Origin: Phaeosaccion multiseriatum
Lineage: Eukaryota > Ochrophyta, other classes
Reading direction: 5' to 3'
DNA length: 64,000 bases
Assembly: GCA_965112735.1 (NCBI GenBank)
Contig: OZ218956.1
Location: forward strand, 3,844,001 to 3,908,000
A model generated the notes under the pieces. It saw only the letters and a list, made by a program, of their open reading frames with translations, did not search any database and was not told where the DNA came from. Both the position numbers and the translations under genes were made by a program. Of the stretch, positions 1 through 10,178 are shown in pieces. Every line of letters begins with the position of its first letter. Position 1 is the stretch's first letter.

Positions 1-2865
1 GAGCAAGATGAGGCGCGAAGAGCATTCCTTAGGGGGGAGGGCCGAAAGGTCTGTGCGAAACGGTGCTCCCCTTGAGCAGCCTTGCGCTTCCTGCTGCCTC
101 TGCGGTGCCACCTGCCGACCCCACTCGAACTCAAACTGCGTCGGACAGGCTTGACACTGCCGGTGCTGTTGGCCTTGACCGGTCCAAAGCCGTTGCTCGG
201 GCTGCTTTCCTCCGCCTCTTCCTTGCCCCGCCCCGCCCCCTCCTCCTCCTCCTCCTCCTCCTCCTCCTCCTCCTCATCGTCAACATCATTATCAGATAGA
301 ATGATGTTAACCACCGAAACATCAAGCCCGCCCCTCTTACGCCGCCTCCCCCCCTTCCCACCCTTCAGAGTTTTCGGCAACGTGGAGCGGCGCATGTCCG
401 CCTTGTCCACCTTGGTGGACCTCTTCAAGTGGAAGCGCTGGCTCAGGCCAAGGCGACGAGCCCACCCCCCCTTCTTCTTTTTGGGCTTGTCCACCTCCTT
501 CTCCCCACCGCCGCCCGGCTGCCCCTGCCCCTGCTCCTGTTGTACTACCAACTGCTCCTGCTGCATCACCACCTGCTTCTGCTTCTGCGGGGGCTCGCCG
601 CCGATATCGGACACAGCCTCAGCATCGCCACAAGGGCTGCTGCTGGCTTTGGCGTCCCCCCCCCCCTGCCGTGGGACTTGGTAATACGGTCGCTGCCAGC
701 ACCGCGTGGCCCGTCGCCTTGGTGGTGGAGGCCCACCCCTCCCCATCCCCCTCCCCATCCCCCTCCCCATCCCCCTCCCCATCCCCCTCCCCATCCCCCT
801 CCCCTCCCGCCCACCCTGGCCTGCCGCCACTGCCACCCTCCCCTCCTCCCTCCATCCTTCCCTCCTCCCGTCCAGCCCCTCCTCCCCCTCTGCGGTCCAG
901 CACAGGCGACTGAAGCTCCCCCCACCGGCGTTTGGCCTCGCTCCTCGTATCACCAACTGCTGTGGTGGAGTCTGTGAGGAGTGTCTTGCGGCGCGGATGG
1001 AGGGTAAAGTCCTGCGGCCTTGCTGCGTACGTCTCCAGGCAGTGGTCGAAAAACGCGCACCTTGTGTGGTGATACAGCAATAGGGGGGGGCGTTGGTGGT
1101 CCGTGAGACGCGCATGCCAGGTGTGAGACGTGCATGCATTCTCTTACTCTTCGCTACTCACCCCTCCACCATCCACTCCTCCCTCCTCTCTCCCCACTCC
1201 CCACCCCACTTGTCCGCATTCCTCACAGACCTCACTCCTCAGTCGTCGCTACTCACATGGGGTCGCTGCTCTCTGTGCGCAATTGCACGAAGTTGGCGAA
1301 TATCTGCGTCTGCATCAGCGCCTGCAGGCAGGGGAGGCTCTCCTCCGGCGCCCCCGCCAAGAAAGCGCGCTTATCGAACCACTCCCCGCCCCCCACGGAG
1401 CGCCAGTGCACGGAGGGGGGGATGAGGGAGGCAGAGTAGCCCTTTAACAAGCCGCACATGCAGCACAGAGCTGCCTCTCTTACCGCGGTGTTGTCCAGGG
1501 GCGCAGGGGGGCCATCTCCTCCTCCGGCTGCGTCTCTGCTTCCCTTTCTCCCGCCCCGCATGCCTCCTCCCCCCAACCCCCCGCTGCCTCCACTTCCCTC
1601 CTCGCCGCTGCCCTCCCCCCCGCTGCCCTTCCCTCTCCCGCTCCCGCCAAGGCTACTGCGCCGCCGCCGGTCCCTCCTCCTCTCCGACCCCCTCCTCCCC
1701 CTCTCCTCCTCCTCCTCCTCCCCCTGCTGCTCGGGCGTGAGTCCAAAACTAAAGGGCACCGTCTGCTCCAGCAAGACGGCGGCATCCCCTGTCCTGAGCT
1801 GTGCCTTGTCTAACAAGTGCTGCCAGCGCTCCGCCAGAGCGCTTCTCAGAGAGGGGGGCAGCAGCATGCCGTCCCTCAGCCTGGGGCCCAGAGCTGCACC
1901 TCCGTGGGCAGACACAACCTCGTCCCTATCGAGGTCTACAACGACCACTTGGCTGCTGTCCTCCTCCTCCGTCAGCACCTGCTCCACCACCTTACGCAGC
2001 AGAGAGGGGAGGGGTGGCTCAGAGGAAGATGCTCCGTAGGCGTGGGCGTGTGCGTTGGCGGCCTCACTCCCTCCTCCTGCCCCTGATCCCGACATACGCA
2101 AAGATCCTGGTGGTGCCCCCGGGTCAGGCCCTGCTGTAGCAGCAGCCATGTGGGTAGCGACGGCCCCTCCCGTCGAAGCCGCCCCCGCCCCCTCCTGTCG
2201 AAGTGCCTGTGCAGCTGCCCCCCCCCCCCCTCCCAGCGAGGCTCTCCTGCGCAGATTGGCCCCCACCGCCGCCACCTTGCCCTTGGCCGTGCCCATGTGA
2301 CTGGTGCTGCTGCTGCTGCTGGCTGAGTTGCCACCTGCCTCACCCCCAACCCCACTCCCACCGTCCGTCGTGGAGGAGGTAGTAGCGTCCAAGCTCGCTT
2401 CAGGAGGCGACAAGCCTCCTCCTCTTCTCCTTGCCCACCATTGAGTGCCATCCTGCACCCCGATGAGGAAGGGCCCCGGAAAGGACACATAGTCCACCAG
2501 GGACTCTGTGAGGCGGGGCACATAGCAATTGTCCCACGAGAAGGGGAAGAGCAGCGCGAGGGCACACTCCGCCACCGCCGTGACCAGAGCCGCGTGTCTG
2601 CCCACGAGCAACACCTTACCCTCCGTGAGCAGCAGACTGAGCAGCGTCAGCACGTTGGGCACCGAGAGGCAGGCGAACAGAGCCGACAGAGACAGGTCCA
2701 GCAGAGGCAGCCCGTGCAGGGGGGGGAGGCGGAAGGGGATCCGTGCCAGGTGCGTGGCCAGGCTCACCTGTGACAACAGACAGACGGGGGACATGCAGGG
2801 CGGGCGGGCGGGCGTGAGGGTGGTGAGGTTAGTCATCGTGGGGGGGGTGGTGGTGGTAACAGTAC

Positions 2866-2907
<42 letters not shown>

Positions 2908-3012
2908 GTGGTGGAAGTAGTAGTAGTAGTAGTAGGTGGTGGTGGTAGTAGTGGTAGTAGTAGTGGTAGTAGTAGTAGTATAGTAGTAGTGGTAGTAGTA
3001 CTAGTAGTAGTA

Positions 3013-3056
<44 letters not shown>

Positions 3057-5197
3057 GTGGAGGTAGGTGGTGGTGGTGGTGGTAGTCAGCTTCAACAACG
3101 GAGCTGCGCTGCGCTGGGGTCCTCCGCCAACTCCTCATCCCAATCACAGCTTCCTTCTGTCTCTCTCATCAATTCTATTTCCCTCCTTCCTGCCTTGCTT
3201 ACGTCACCCCTCCCCCCTCACCTGCAGACAGGGCCCTCCATAGTCCGGCAGAGGCACCTCCAGCAGCAGGTGTGCGATGACCCTCTCCAGCGGCACCGTG
3301 CTCCGCGATAGAGAGAGCGTGTAGAGCTGGCTCAGCCACCTCCGGAAGGCGTTGAAGAAGGGCCAGTGGCTCACCAGGCAGATGCACTTAGGGGCGAACA
3401 GATACCTCCTCCTCCTTGTGTTCCTCTCCTCCTCTTCCTCTTCCTCCTCTTCCTGCTCCTGCTTCTCTGCCTTATCCTCCTGTAGGTCCTCTCCTTCGTC
3501 CGGCCCCTGCCCCTGCCCTTCGCTCTGCCCCACCTGCTCCTGCTCTTGCTCCTGCTGGAGGCCACCAGCGCCACTCATTTCGTTTAGATAGAGCCTCCAC
3601 ACGTCTCTGACCCGCTCCTCCGCCGGAGTGGAGAGTGCCTCATAGAAGGTGCAGCACACCACATACGTCTTCTTGCCGTGCGCATCTGTGAGTACGAAGG
3701 GAAAGGCGCTCACCGGGGGGGTCTCCGCAACGGGTTTGGCGGTGAGGTGTACCCCCTGGGGGAAGGCGAACATGGGAATGACTTTGGGGTCCAAGGGGAA
3801 ATCGGGGTAGTCTTGGGGGGGGAAGCTTTGGATGGATGGAGGGGTACGGGCACGGGTGATGAAGGCCAGGAGGGGGAGGGGGGAGGCGGCGCCAGTGGGG
3901 CAGGCGGCAGCAGCAGCAGCAGCAGCAGGGAGGGAGAGGGGAGGGAGGGCGTAAGCACTGAAGCCCCAGGAGCACAACTAGCCGGGAGGAGGCATCGAGC
4001 TGGAAGGAGGCAGTTTCAGTTCCAGTTACAGACGAAGAGGACAGGGACAGAGCGAGTGTGAGAGAGAGACAGAGAGAGAGTCCCACTCACTCACTCACTC
4101 ACTCACTCACTCACTCACTCACTCACCGGTCCAGCACTTGCGGCGCAAAGCTGAGGTCTCCCACGGCCCTGCGCCTCCTCCACCGCCTGCAGATGGCAAG
4201 CTTCCCTCCGGACATCACAGTGCTCTCCTCCACCACCCCATGGGCACGTGCACTGCCATCGCCTGGGCCAAAGCCAGGACCACTAGCGGGTCCTCCTGAC
4301 TCGCTGTCCATATGACTGTCGTTGCTCAGCTGCGCCAAGCCCGCCTTGCCCAGAGGCATGACCGACAGATCCGTGAGGGGGGGGTCGTCCTCCCACTCGT
4401 CCCCCCCTTGCTGCTCTGGCTGATGCTGTATCATTACAAGCTTGTCTTCTGCTGGCACATGTGCCCCCTCTCCTCCCTGCCCTCTCCTCCTCCCCCCGCC
4501 CCCCCTCCAGCCCCTCTGTCTGCGGAAGGCGAGGTACCATTGCTTGTTAAGCACCGCCTCTCTGCCCCCCACCGAAGTACGCACCACCTCAAACCCAGGG
4601 GGGGCTTTGTCCTGGGGGTCTCCATACAGGCTAATGACGGAGCTCGCGCTGCCCACACCCCCGTCCTTAGACCCCAGCGAGGCCGCAATTCCTCCTCCTG
4701 CTGCTGCTCCTCCCCCTCCCCCCCCCATGTGGCTTGCACTCCTCCCTCCCGTCAGCATTGCGGCGCTGCCCCTCCTCGCAGAGAGATTGACATACGGAGA
4801 CACATTCACCAGTGTCACATCAGCAATGGGAGGCAACGCCGGGGGCTTCTGTGGCTCCTCTTCCAGCCCCTGTGGTTGCGGCTCTTGCCCTCCATCCTCC
4901 TCCTCCTCCTGCTGCTCCTCCTGCCCCTGGCGCCGGTAGCACAGATACACCCCTCCTCCTTTGAAGAATGTACCCGTCGACTCCAAGGAGACATTGCTAT
5001 GGCCGTGCCCCCCTCCTGCTCCTGCGCCGCCCTCTCCCACGCTCTGCAGGCGGTGCGGCGGCTGCGGCTGCTGCCCCTGCCCGTCGAGCACCGTCCACCC
5101 CTGGGCCTTGGCCAAATCCGACTCTCCCTTGAGACATACCCCCACGGCCGTCAGCGGAGAGAGAAGATCGTACTCAGAGACAGCCGGACCCGCTGGG

Positions 5198-5230
<33 letters not shown>

Positions 5231-5443
5231 GGGTGAGGAGGAGGGGCCGAGACTTACATTCGCGTCCCGTTTGGACAGAGGGAATGAATAGTCGCAGCGA
5301 TGGCAACGGCGTCGAAGTCTCACCCCTCTCGTCACCCCCCAAGCCCCTCACGGCCCCTTACCTTGGTCCAGGTCTGCGGCTTGCAGCGCTGGAGTGTCTT
5401 CCGATAGACCGCAGACCACGAAATAGTCGCACAGTCGACTCAT
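1..5443 (-). CDS. DENND4-like protein (MABP + DENN domains), Rab guanine-nucleotide exchange factor, partial at 3' end
   Basis: Members of this family load GTP onto Rab GTPases at internal membranes. Exons by splice signals and phase: 5362-5443 (starts MSRLCDYFVVCGL, like the DENND4 N-terminus), 4127-5192, 3222-3825, 1257-2767, then from 1060 leftward. Exon 2 carries an MABP-like region (GTFFKGGGVYLCYRR; KPPALPPIADVTLVNVSP). Exon 3 starts with uDENN (DYPDFPLDPKVIPMFAFPQG) and includes YLFAPKCICLVSHWPFF. Exon 4 holds cDENN (LLTEGKVLLVGRHAALVTA, PFLIGV) and dDENN (FDKRAFLAG...TQIFANFVQLRTES). Low-complexity Gly/Ser/Glu insertions enlarge the loops. The last exon becomes basic and Glu-rich and runs off the left edge. 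Its frame changes near an 11-C run at 655-665, through either a small intron (about 670-738) or an indel. Family assignment is firm; the 3' part is uncertain. Confidence 0.8.
735..806. repeat. 12-bp tandem repeat (CCCCATCCCCCT) inside the DENND4-like last exon
   Basis: Five to six units of a C-rich 12-mer. On the coding (minus) strand they read as alternating Gly-Asp-Gly-Glu. The tract lies next to the uncertain frame change of the gene. Confidence 0.8.
2862..3075. repeat. (TAG)n trinucleotide array in an intron
   Basis: Interrupted TAG/TGG trinucleotide repeats fill most of the intron between the third and fourth DENND4-like exons (2768-3221). Confidence 0.9.
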
Positions 5444-6141
5444 ATCGTCTTACATCGAGCAGGGAAGAGCAGCAGCGGCGGTGGTGGCCGTTGACATGCG
5501 AGACAGCGGGAAGTGAAGCATTTCCCTCATCATGTCTTCCTCTTAACTCTTCTCTCCCCTTCCTCTGATAGCTTCTATCCTCCTCTTACTGCTGCTGCTG
5601 TTGCTGCTGCTCCTGTGTGCAATAAAGAGAGGGAAGAGGAGGTATGTGCATACAAGCGTGATGCAGAGTTGGATCGTCGATGACCCCGGACCACCTCGAC
5701 AAGGATACAGTGACGAAGCTGGGCACTCGTGCTCGCCCTGACGAGCAACTCGTGTACACACGGGGCCTCTCTACAGACGCACCTTATCGAGGCCCTTTGG
5801 TGTTGACTGAGGCGTACCACCCGCCTCCCGCTCTCTCTTCATCAGCTTCTCGCCCCCCCCCCTCTTTTCCCTTTCCTTCAGTTTTGAGGCACGCTTAGAA
5901 GCGACAAAGATGCATAAAGCGAGGCAAGGAGGACACAGGGGAAAGCAGAGAGTAGCTCGCCTCTCGAGTGCTACTTGCTCGACCTCAGGTCCAGGAGGCG
6001 TCAATGGCGGCTCAATTTGGCGCCCGCCAACCCGCAGGCTGTTTGCTTGAGGGGGGAATCGACAAAGAAAGTCGATCAGATCGATCTTGAAAATCGAGAA
6101 CAGAGAGTGTATTTTTTTTTTCTTCCCCTCCCCAACAAAAT
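5444..6141. other. Intergenic gap between CLPTM1 3' end and DENND4-like 5' end
   Basis: Both neighbours are on the minus strand, so this gap holds the CLPTM1 3' UTR and the DENND4-like promoter. Small ORFs occur on both strands but none has a recognisable domain. I see no RNA gene or mobile element. Confidence 0.5.
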
Positions 6142-8265
6142 TCACTGCAGCTTTACCCCGAGCTTGTTCCTCTTCGGCTGACGGGGTTCACCACTGGCCC
6201 TCGTCGCCGTACCCTCGCCCTCCAGCAGTTGGTGCTTTGCCTCCTCGCCCTCCTTCCCCTCAGGGGGCGGGGGCACACCGTCGCCCCTTTGGCCGTACTG
6301 ATTGATGCGGGTCCTGTCCACGGGGTAAATGTAGCGCTGGTACAGAAAGAGGAAGAAGATGAAGTCGTCTCTGAAACAGGCCAGGCGGTGCATGGTGGGC
6401 ATCTTGATGATGAAGGCGAATATGTCATCAATAAACGTATTGAGCGACTTGTACACCATGACACGCCAGGGCATGTGCGCGACGCTCTGCAGCTTGTAGT
6501 TGATGAAGAGCTGCGGCGTCATCATGACGAAGGAGAAGGCGTACACATAGCCCACCAGGCTGTTGATGACCCAGCTATACCACCCCTTGTGCTGCTTATG
6601 CACCAGCGAGTAGGCCGAGTAGCCCACCACGAGGGGCACCACTAGATAGAGCAGATGCAGCGTGCCGATGCGGTCGTACTCCTTGGTCATGTTCTTCTCG
6701 TAGCCACCCCTCGCCTCCATCTCCAGCCGAGGCATCCACGAATCGTCGCTCCACACGAAGGAGGTCTTGAAGGCCTTTCCGATCTTCCAAAACTCAATGG
6801 CCACTCCGATGCCGTTGGTGACGAGCACGAGGCGGCTGGTGTCGTTGTCCAGAAGGTAGAGGAAGATGACCATTTGGAAGAAGAATCCCACTGCCATACC
6901 GCGGATGCTCAGGCCCTCCAGCGAGCGCTTGTCGTTCCAGAAGCTCACGTCGTTTTTAAAAGCCAGGAAGTTGAAGAGGCTGTGAAGCATAGACACCAAA
7001 GCCGTGAGGATTAGCACCCAGGGGCTGTTGCTGGCGATCATCTCTCGGATCATGTCGTCGTCCCCTTCGTCGTTGAGCCCCAAGGCCTCCTGCTGCGCCC
7101 ACTGCGCCTCCATTCGCGTCTTGAGCATCCACTTGACCATGCCCACGGTGTTAAACGTCACCTCCAGCGCCACGGTTTCCACGCTGTCGTTGAGCGCCAC
7201 GAGCTGATTGGCCTGCATCCAAAACTCGTCCACGTGCAGCACAGGGAAGTAGTTGCCGGTGGACTCCTGAAAGTGAATGTAACCCCCTAGTGGGGCGGGG
7301 ATGGCGTTACGCTGGAACACATCCGTCATCTGCACCAGCTGCAAGTGCAGCGTGGGCTTCCAGTAGCTGCGAATCACGCCCCCTTCCCGCGCCTGCTGCT
7401 GCACATCCTCCTCCTCCTCTTCCTGCTCCTCTTGCGTAAGGATGACCCTTTCCGCGGCGGTGCTCCCGCCCTCGCCCCCACCCTTATCCACCCCATGTGC
7501 CTGTGTGTCTGGCTCTGACTCTGGTTCGGCGGCGGTTGTGAGCAAGCTCTTGAGCTTCTTCTTAGGCCGCTCTTTCTTGTACTTGACGAGAGGCACGGTG
7601 AGGTTGGCCACTCGTGTGGCCTTGTAGCGCGCGTCGCTCGGGTCGATTGCTGCGCCCTCCATCGCTAGGAAGGCGTGTGCGAACATGCTGCCGTTGTTCT
7701 GTAGAGCGGGGCTGGCTGGCAGCGTGAGCTCGAGTTGCCTGCTATTGGTGGCCGCCTTGTCCAGAGTCAGCCCGTGCTGCTCCCACACAAGGGCCTCCTT
7801 GTCTGCGAAGGACGCGAAGGAGTCAGTCTCGGAAAAGTACAGGAAGAGGTCCATCCGCTGGCCGGGCCGGAACAGGCAGCGGTGCACTGCCAGTCTGCGA
7901 CCAGCCGCGTCGAACTCGGGGAAGATGGGGATTTCGGCTGACTGGAGGCCTGCCAGCTGCTTGATGGGGGACAACTCGGATTTCTTGGGCATCCTCGAAG
8001 AGAGATCCTGCTCCTCCAGCGCGCGCTCGGTCTGCTCAATGTCCTTGAGCGACTCCCTCGTGCGGGTGATGCCCCACTGCTTGGAGAAGAAGCTGAAGCT
8101 GAACCACAGCACGAGGAGCTTCAGCACGAACTGTAAAGCCATCGGTTTGGCAGCCGCCCTCTGCCGGTTCTGCAGCTCTAAATCTTCCACCTCCGCCCCC
8201 CCCTCGGCCGCACGGTTGCCGCCATCCCCTCCGCCCCCCACCGACTCTCTGCCCTCGGCCTCCAT
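6142..8265 (-). CDS. CLPTM1: CLPTM1 family multi-pass membrane protein (707 aa)
   Basis: Single uninterrupted exon. CLPTM1 proteins are ER/plasma-membrane proteins; mammalian members affect GABA-A receptor trafficking and lipid scrambling, roles I would not transfer directly to an alga. An N-terminal hydrophobic segment (residues about 44-60) is followed by a lumenal domain with the family's RCLFRPGQRMDLFLYFSE stretch. A cluster of hydrophobic segments near residues 410-620 includes LFNFLAFKNDVSFWNDKRS, GWYSWVINSLVGYVYAF and MTPQLFINYKLQSVAHMPWR. The C-terminus has DDIFAFIIKMPTMHRLACFR and YQRYIYPVDRTRINQYG, all typical of the family. Length matches animal homologues. A Glu-rich stretch (about 280-290) is the only low-complexity insertion. 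The start is the first in-frame Met of a long open frame. It is unusual here in having no intron. Confidence 0.93.
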   Translation of the reverse strand: MEAEGRESVGGGGDGGNRAAEGGAEVEDLELQNRQRAAAKPMALQFVLKLLVLWFSFSFFSKQWGITRTRESLKDIEQTERALEEQDLSSRMPKKSELSPIKQLAGLQSAEIPIFPEFDAAGRRLAVHRCLFRPGQRMDLFLYFSETDSFASFADKEALVWEQHGLTLDKAATNSRQLELTLPASPALQNNGSMFAHAFLAMEGAAIDPSDARYKATRVANLTVPLVKYKKERPKKKLKSLLTTAAEPESEPDTQAHGVDKGGGEGGSTAAERVILTQEEQEEEEEDVQQQAREGGVIRSYWKPTLHLQLVQMTDVFQRNAIPAPLGGYIHFQESTGNYFPVLHVDEFWMQANQLVALNDSVETVALEVTFNTVGMVKWMLKTRMEAQWAQQEALGLNDEGDDDMIREMIASNSPWVLILTALVSMLHSLFNFLAFKNDVSFWNDKRSLEGLSIRGMAVGFFFQMVIFLYLLDNDTSRLVLVTNGIGVAIEFWKIGKAFKTSFVWSDDSWMPRLEMEARGGYEKNMTKEYDRIGTLHLLYLVVPLVVGYSAYSLVHKQHKGWYSWVINSLVGYVYAFSFVMMTPQLFINYKLQSVAHMPWRVMVYKSLNTFIDDIFAFIIKMPTMHRLACFRDDFIFFLFLYQRYIYPVDRTRINQYGQRGDGVPPPPEGKEGEEAKHQLLEGEGTATRASGEPRQPKRNKLGVKLQ

Positions 8266-8779
8266 CTCCTGCCGGCACTCCTGGTGTACCTCAGCTGCTG
8301 CCCCTGTCGGCAGAAGGCCTCCTCCAAAGGCTCTGGTGCGGCAGAAGGCCTCCTCACAGGCTCTGCTGCTCTATCTCCGACGATCAACACATAGTTTGCA
8401 CAAGAGAGCGAGGGAATGAACGAAAGGTGCGCTCCATCGGGTGCCTTCCTTTTCATCTCAAATCAATAAATGATCACCCCCGCCCGCTTATTATCACCCT
8501 GCGAACCTTTAAAGATGGAGAGCGGTCTTCATGCTCTCCACCCTCCTCTCTGCTGTGAGTTTGGAGGTCCTGGCTGGTCCTAGAGAGGCGTGGAAGAAAG
8601 CAAAGAAAGGAGAAGGGAATGGAATGCAAGTGGTGAGTTTGCTTGCTTGTGCAAACGCTGTGACAAATGAGAGGTATGCTAAGTTTACGCATTGGCCTGC
8701 CTGCTTCAAGTCCCACTGCCCGAGCCTTTTTCTCCTCTCCCTTACTGTGTACGTGGGATGGATGCCACACCATCTTAAT

Positions 8780-9850
8780 TTTCTCTCTTTTACTCCTTGT
8801 TCCCTGCTTGACTCATTCCCTGCTGTGTGTCTCGTGACCGCAGGGCTGAACATCAAAACGCCGGAGCAGATGGAGCTCTTGGAGCTTTGTCGAACACTGG
8901 GGAAGGCAGAATCTGAGAAGCAGAACTCTGTGTAGAGCAGGCGAGGATCCTCCTCACTCATAACTCGCAGCAGAATCCCCTTGCTGTTCCTCTCGGGCCC
9001 TTGGCACTTGGCAGTCGCCCCGATGTTCGTCGCTCCACGTCATAGTCACGAGGAGATAGTTTCGAGCTTTGCTGGATTCCGGAGCCGCCATCATGTGAAG
9101 GACCGGGCGGTTTTCTTTTTTCGGCGCCAGACTGGACTATTGGCCTAGGCCTGGAGACGAAATTCGGCCGGCCTAGAGCTTCTTCTGGACCCGAAGCTGG
9201 CTCAGTGAGCTCAGAGGCTCTAAGAGAGGTCTCCCGGGGTGTAAAGACACCCTCACTTAAGAGACACTGCTCCTGACCCCACCCCCCCACCCCCAAATTT
9301 CCCAATCGAGTACTTTGAATGCCCGGGAGCACCCCTTGATGATGATTATGATGATGCCTACATGTGCACACCGCTCTTTTACTCGGCGGGCTTGAGCACC
9401 CGGAGGCTGCCAAGCTGTTGCTTCAACGCAGGCCTCCCGAGTTGTTGCTTCAACGGCCGATGTGCGCGCCCCAAATGCTGACACGGGAAGGTACCGCTGC
9501 GGTGCGCGGCGCATGCAGGGAGGAGTGTCTATGTGGTCAAGCCATGGGGTGGACATCCATGGCAAGACGCGGTCCGATCTAGACATCCTCATCAGCGCTC
9601 AGGTGGGGCGAGCGTAGACTGGGGTGATTGAACGCCTGCGATCGCCATCGGAGGACCGCAGCTGGGAAAGGGCATGGAGCACTTGGTCAATGAGGGGCTG
9701 GTGCACGGCAGTCTCGCTGCACGGAGCGTTCTCGTGTACGGCTGGGACGCAAACGACCCTGCGAAGGTGCTCGTGACTTTGCTTCCTCCCTCCCGGGGCA
9801 CGCGGGGCCTGACACTGCTGTCCAAGGAGGCAAGATGTGAGATCAAAGCG
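8780..9850 (+). pseudogene. Decayed relic of the ankyrin/pseudokinase gene
   Basis: Short collinear blocks match copy A (10179-14509). 8790-8975 matches the intron-1 end and exon-2 start, reading GLNIKTPEQMELLELCR where A has ELDITQEQLELLLYCR, and hits a stop straight after QNSV. 8965-9005 matches A near 10930. 9045-9105 matches A near 11380. 9350-9590 matches the ankyrin block at 11635-11850. 9670-9785 matches the kinase-like domain at 13905-14005 (MEHLVNEGLVHGSLAARS). The intervening ankyrin repeats and the whole linker are missing, and several stops and frameshifts separate the blocks. It is a dead, internally deleted tandem copy directly upstream of copy A. Confidence 0.85.
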
Positions 9851-10178
9851 GTAGAACTGACACGAGGGGTAAGCATCGAAGAGGAGGAAGCCCCATTTCT
9901 GGTCTAGCAGTCGTAAAAAAAAAGAGGAAAGGAAAGAGGAAAAAAAGAAGAGAGTTTGAGGTTCAGCTCGTTAGTCCAGGGAGGCGCCAAGAAATACGTT
10001 TATCATCAAAGAGATTGCGCACCCCCCCCGAACGCTTCCAGCAAGTCCGTGTCGCTGTCTGGAGTCTGACAGAGGAGAGATGCCTGCTGCTGCTCATCCG
10101 GGAGCTCCCACAACTCGCGCCTTGTCGTGAGAACCCTTTTCTCCCCCCTTCTTCCCGCGCTTCTCTACCATTGACGCT

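Noticed and set aside
4312-5568. 418-codon plus-strand frame
   Set aside because: Antisense shadow of the DENND4-like exon 2; composition mirrors the real gene and no domain is visible.
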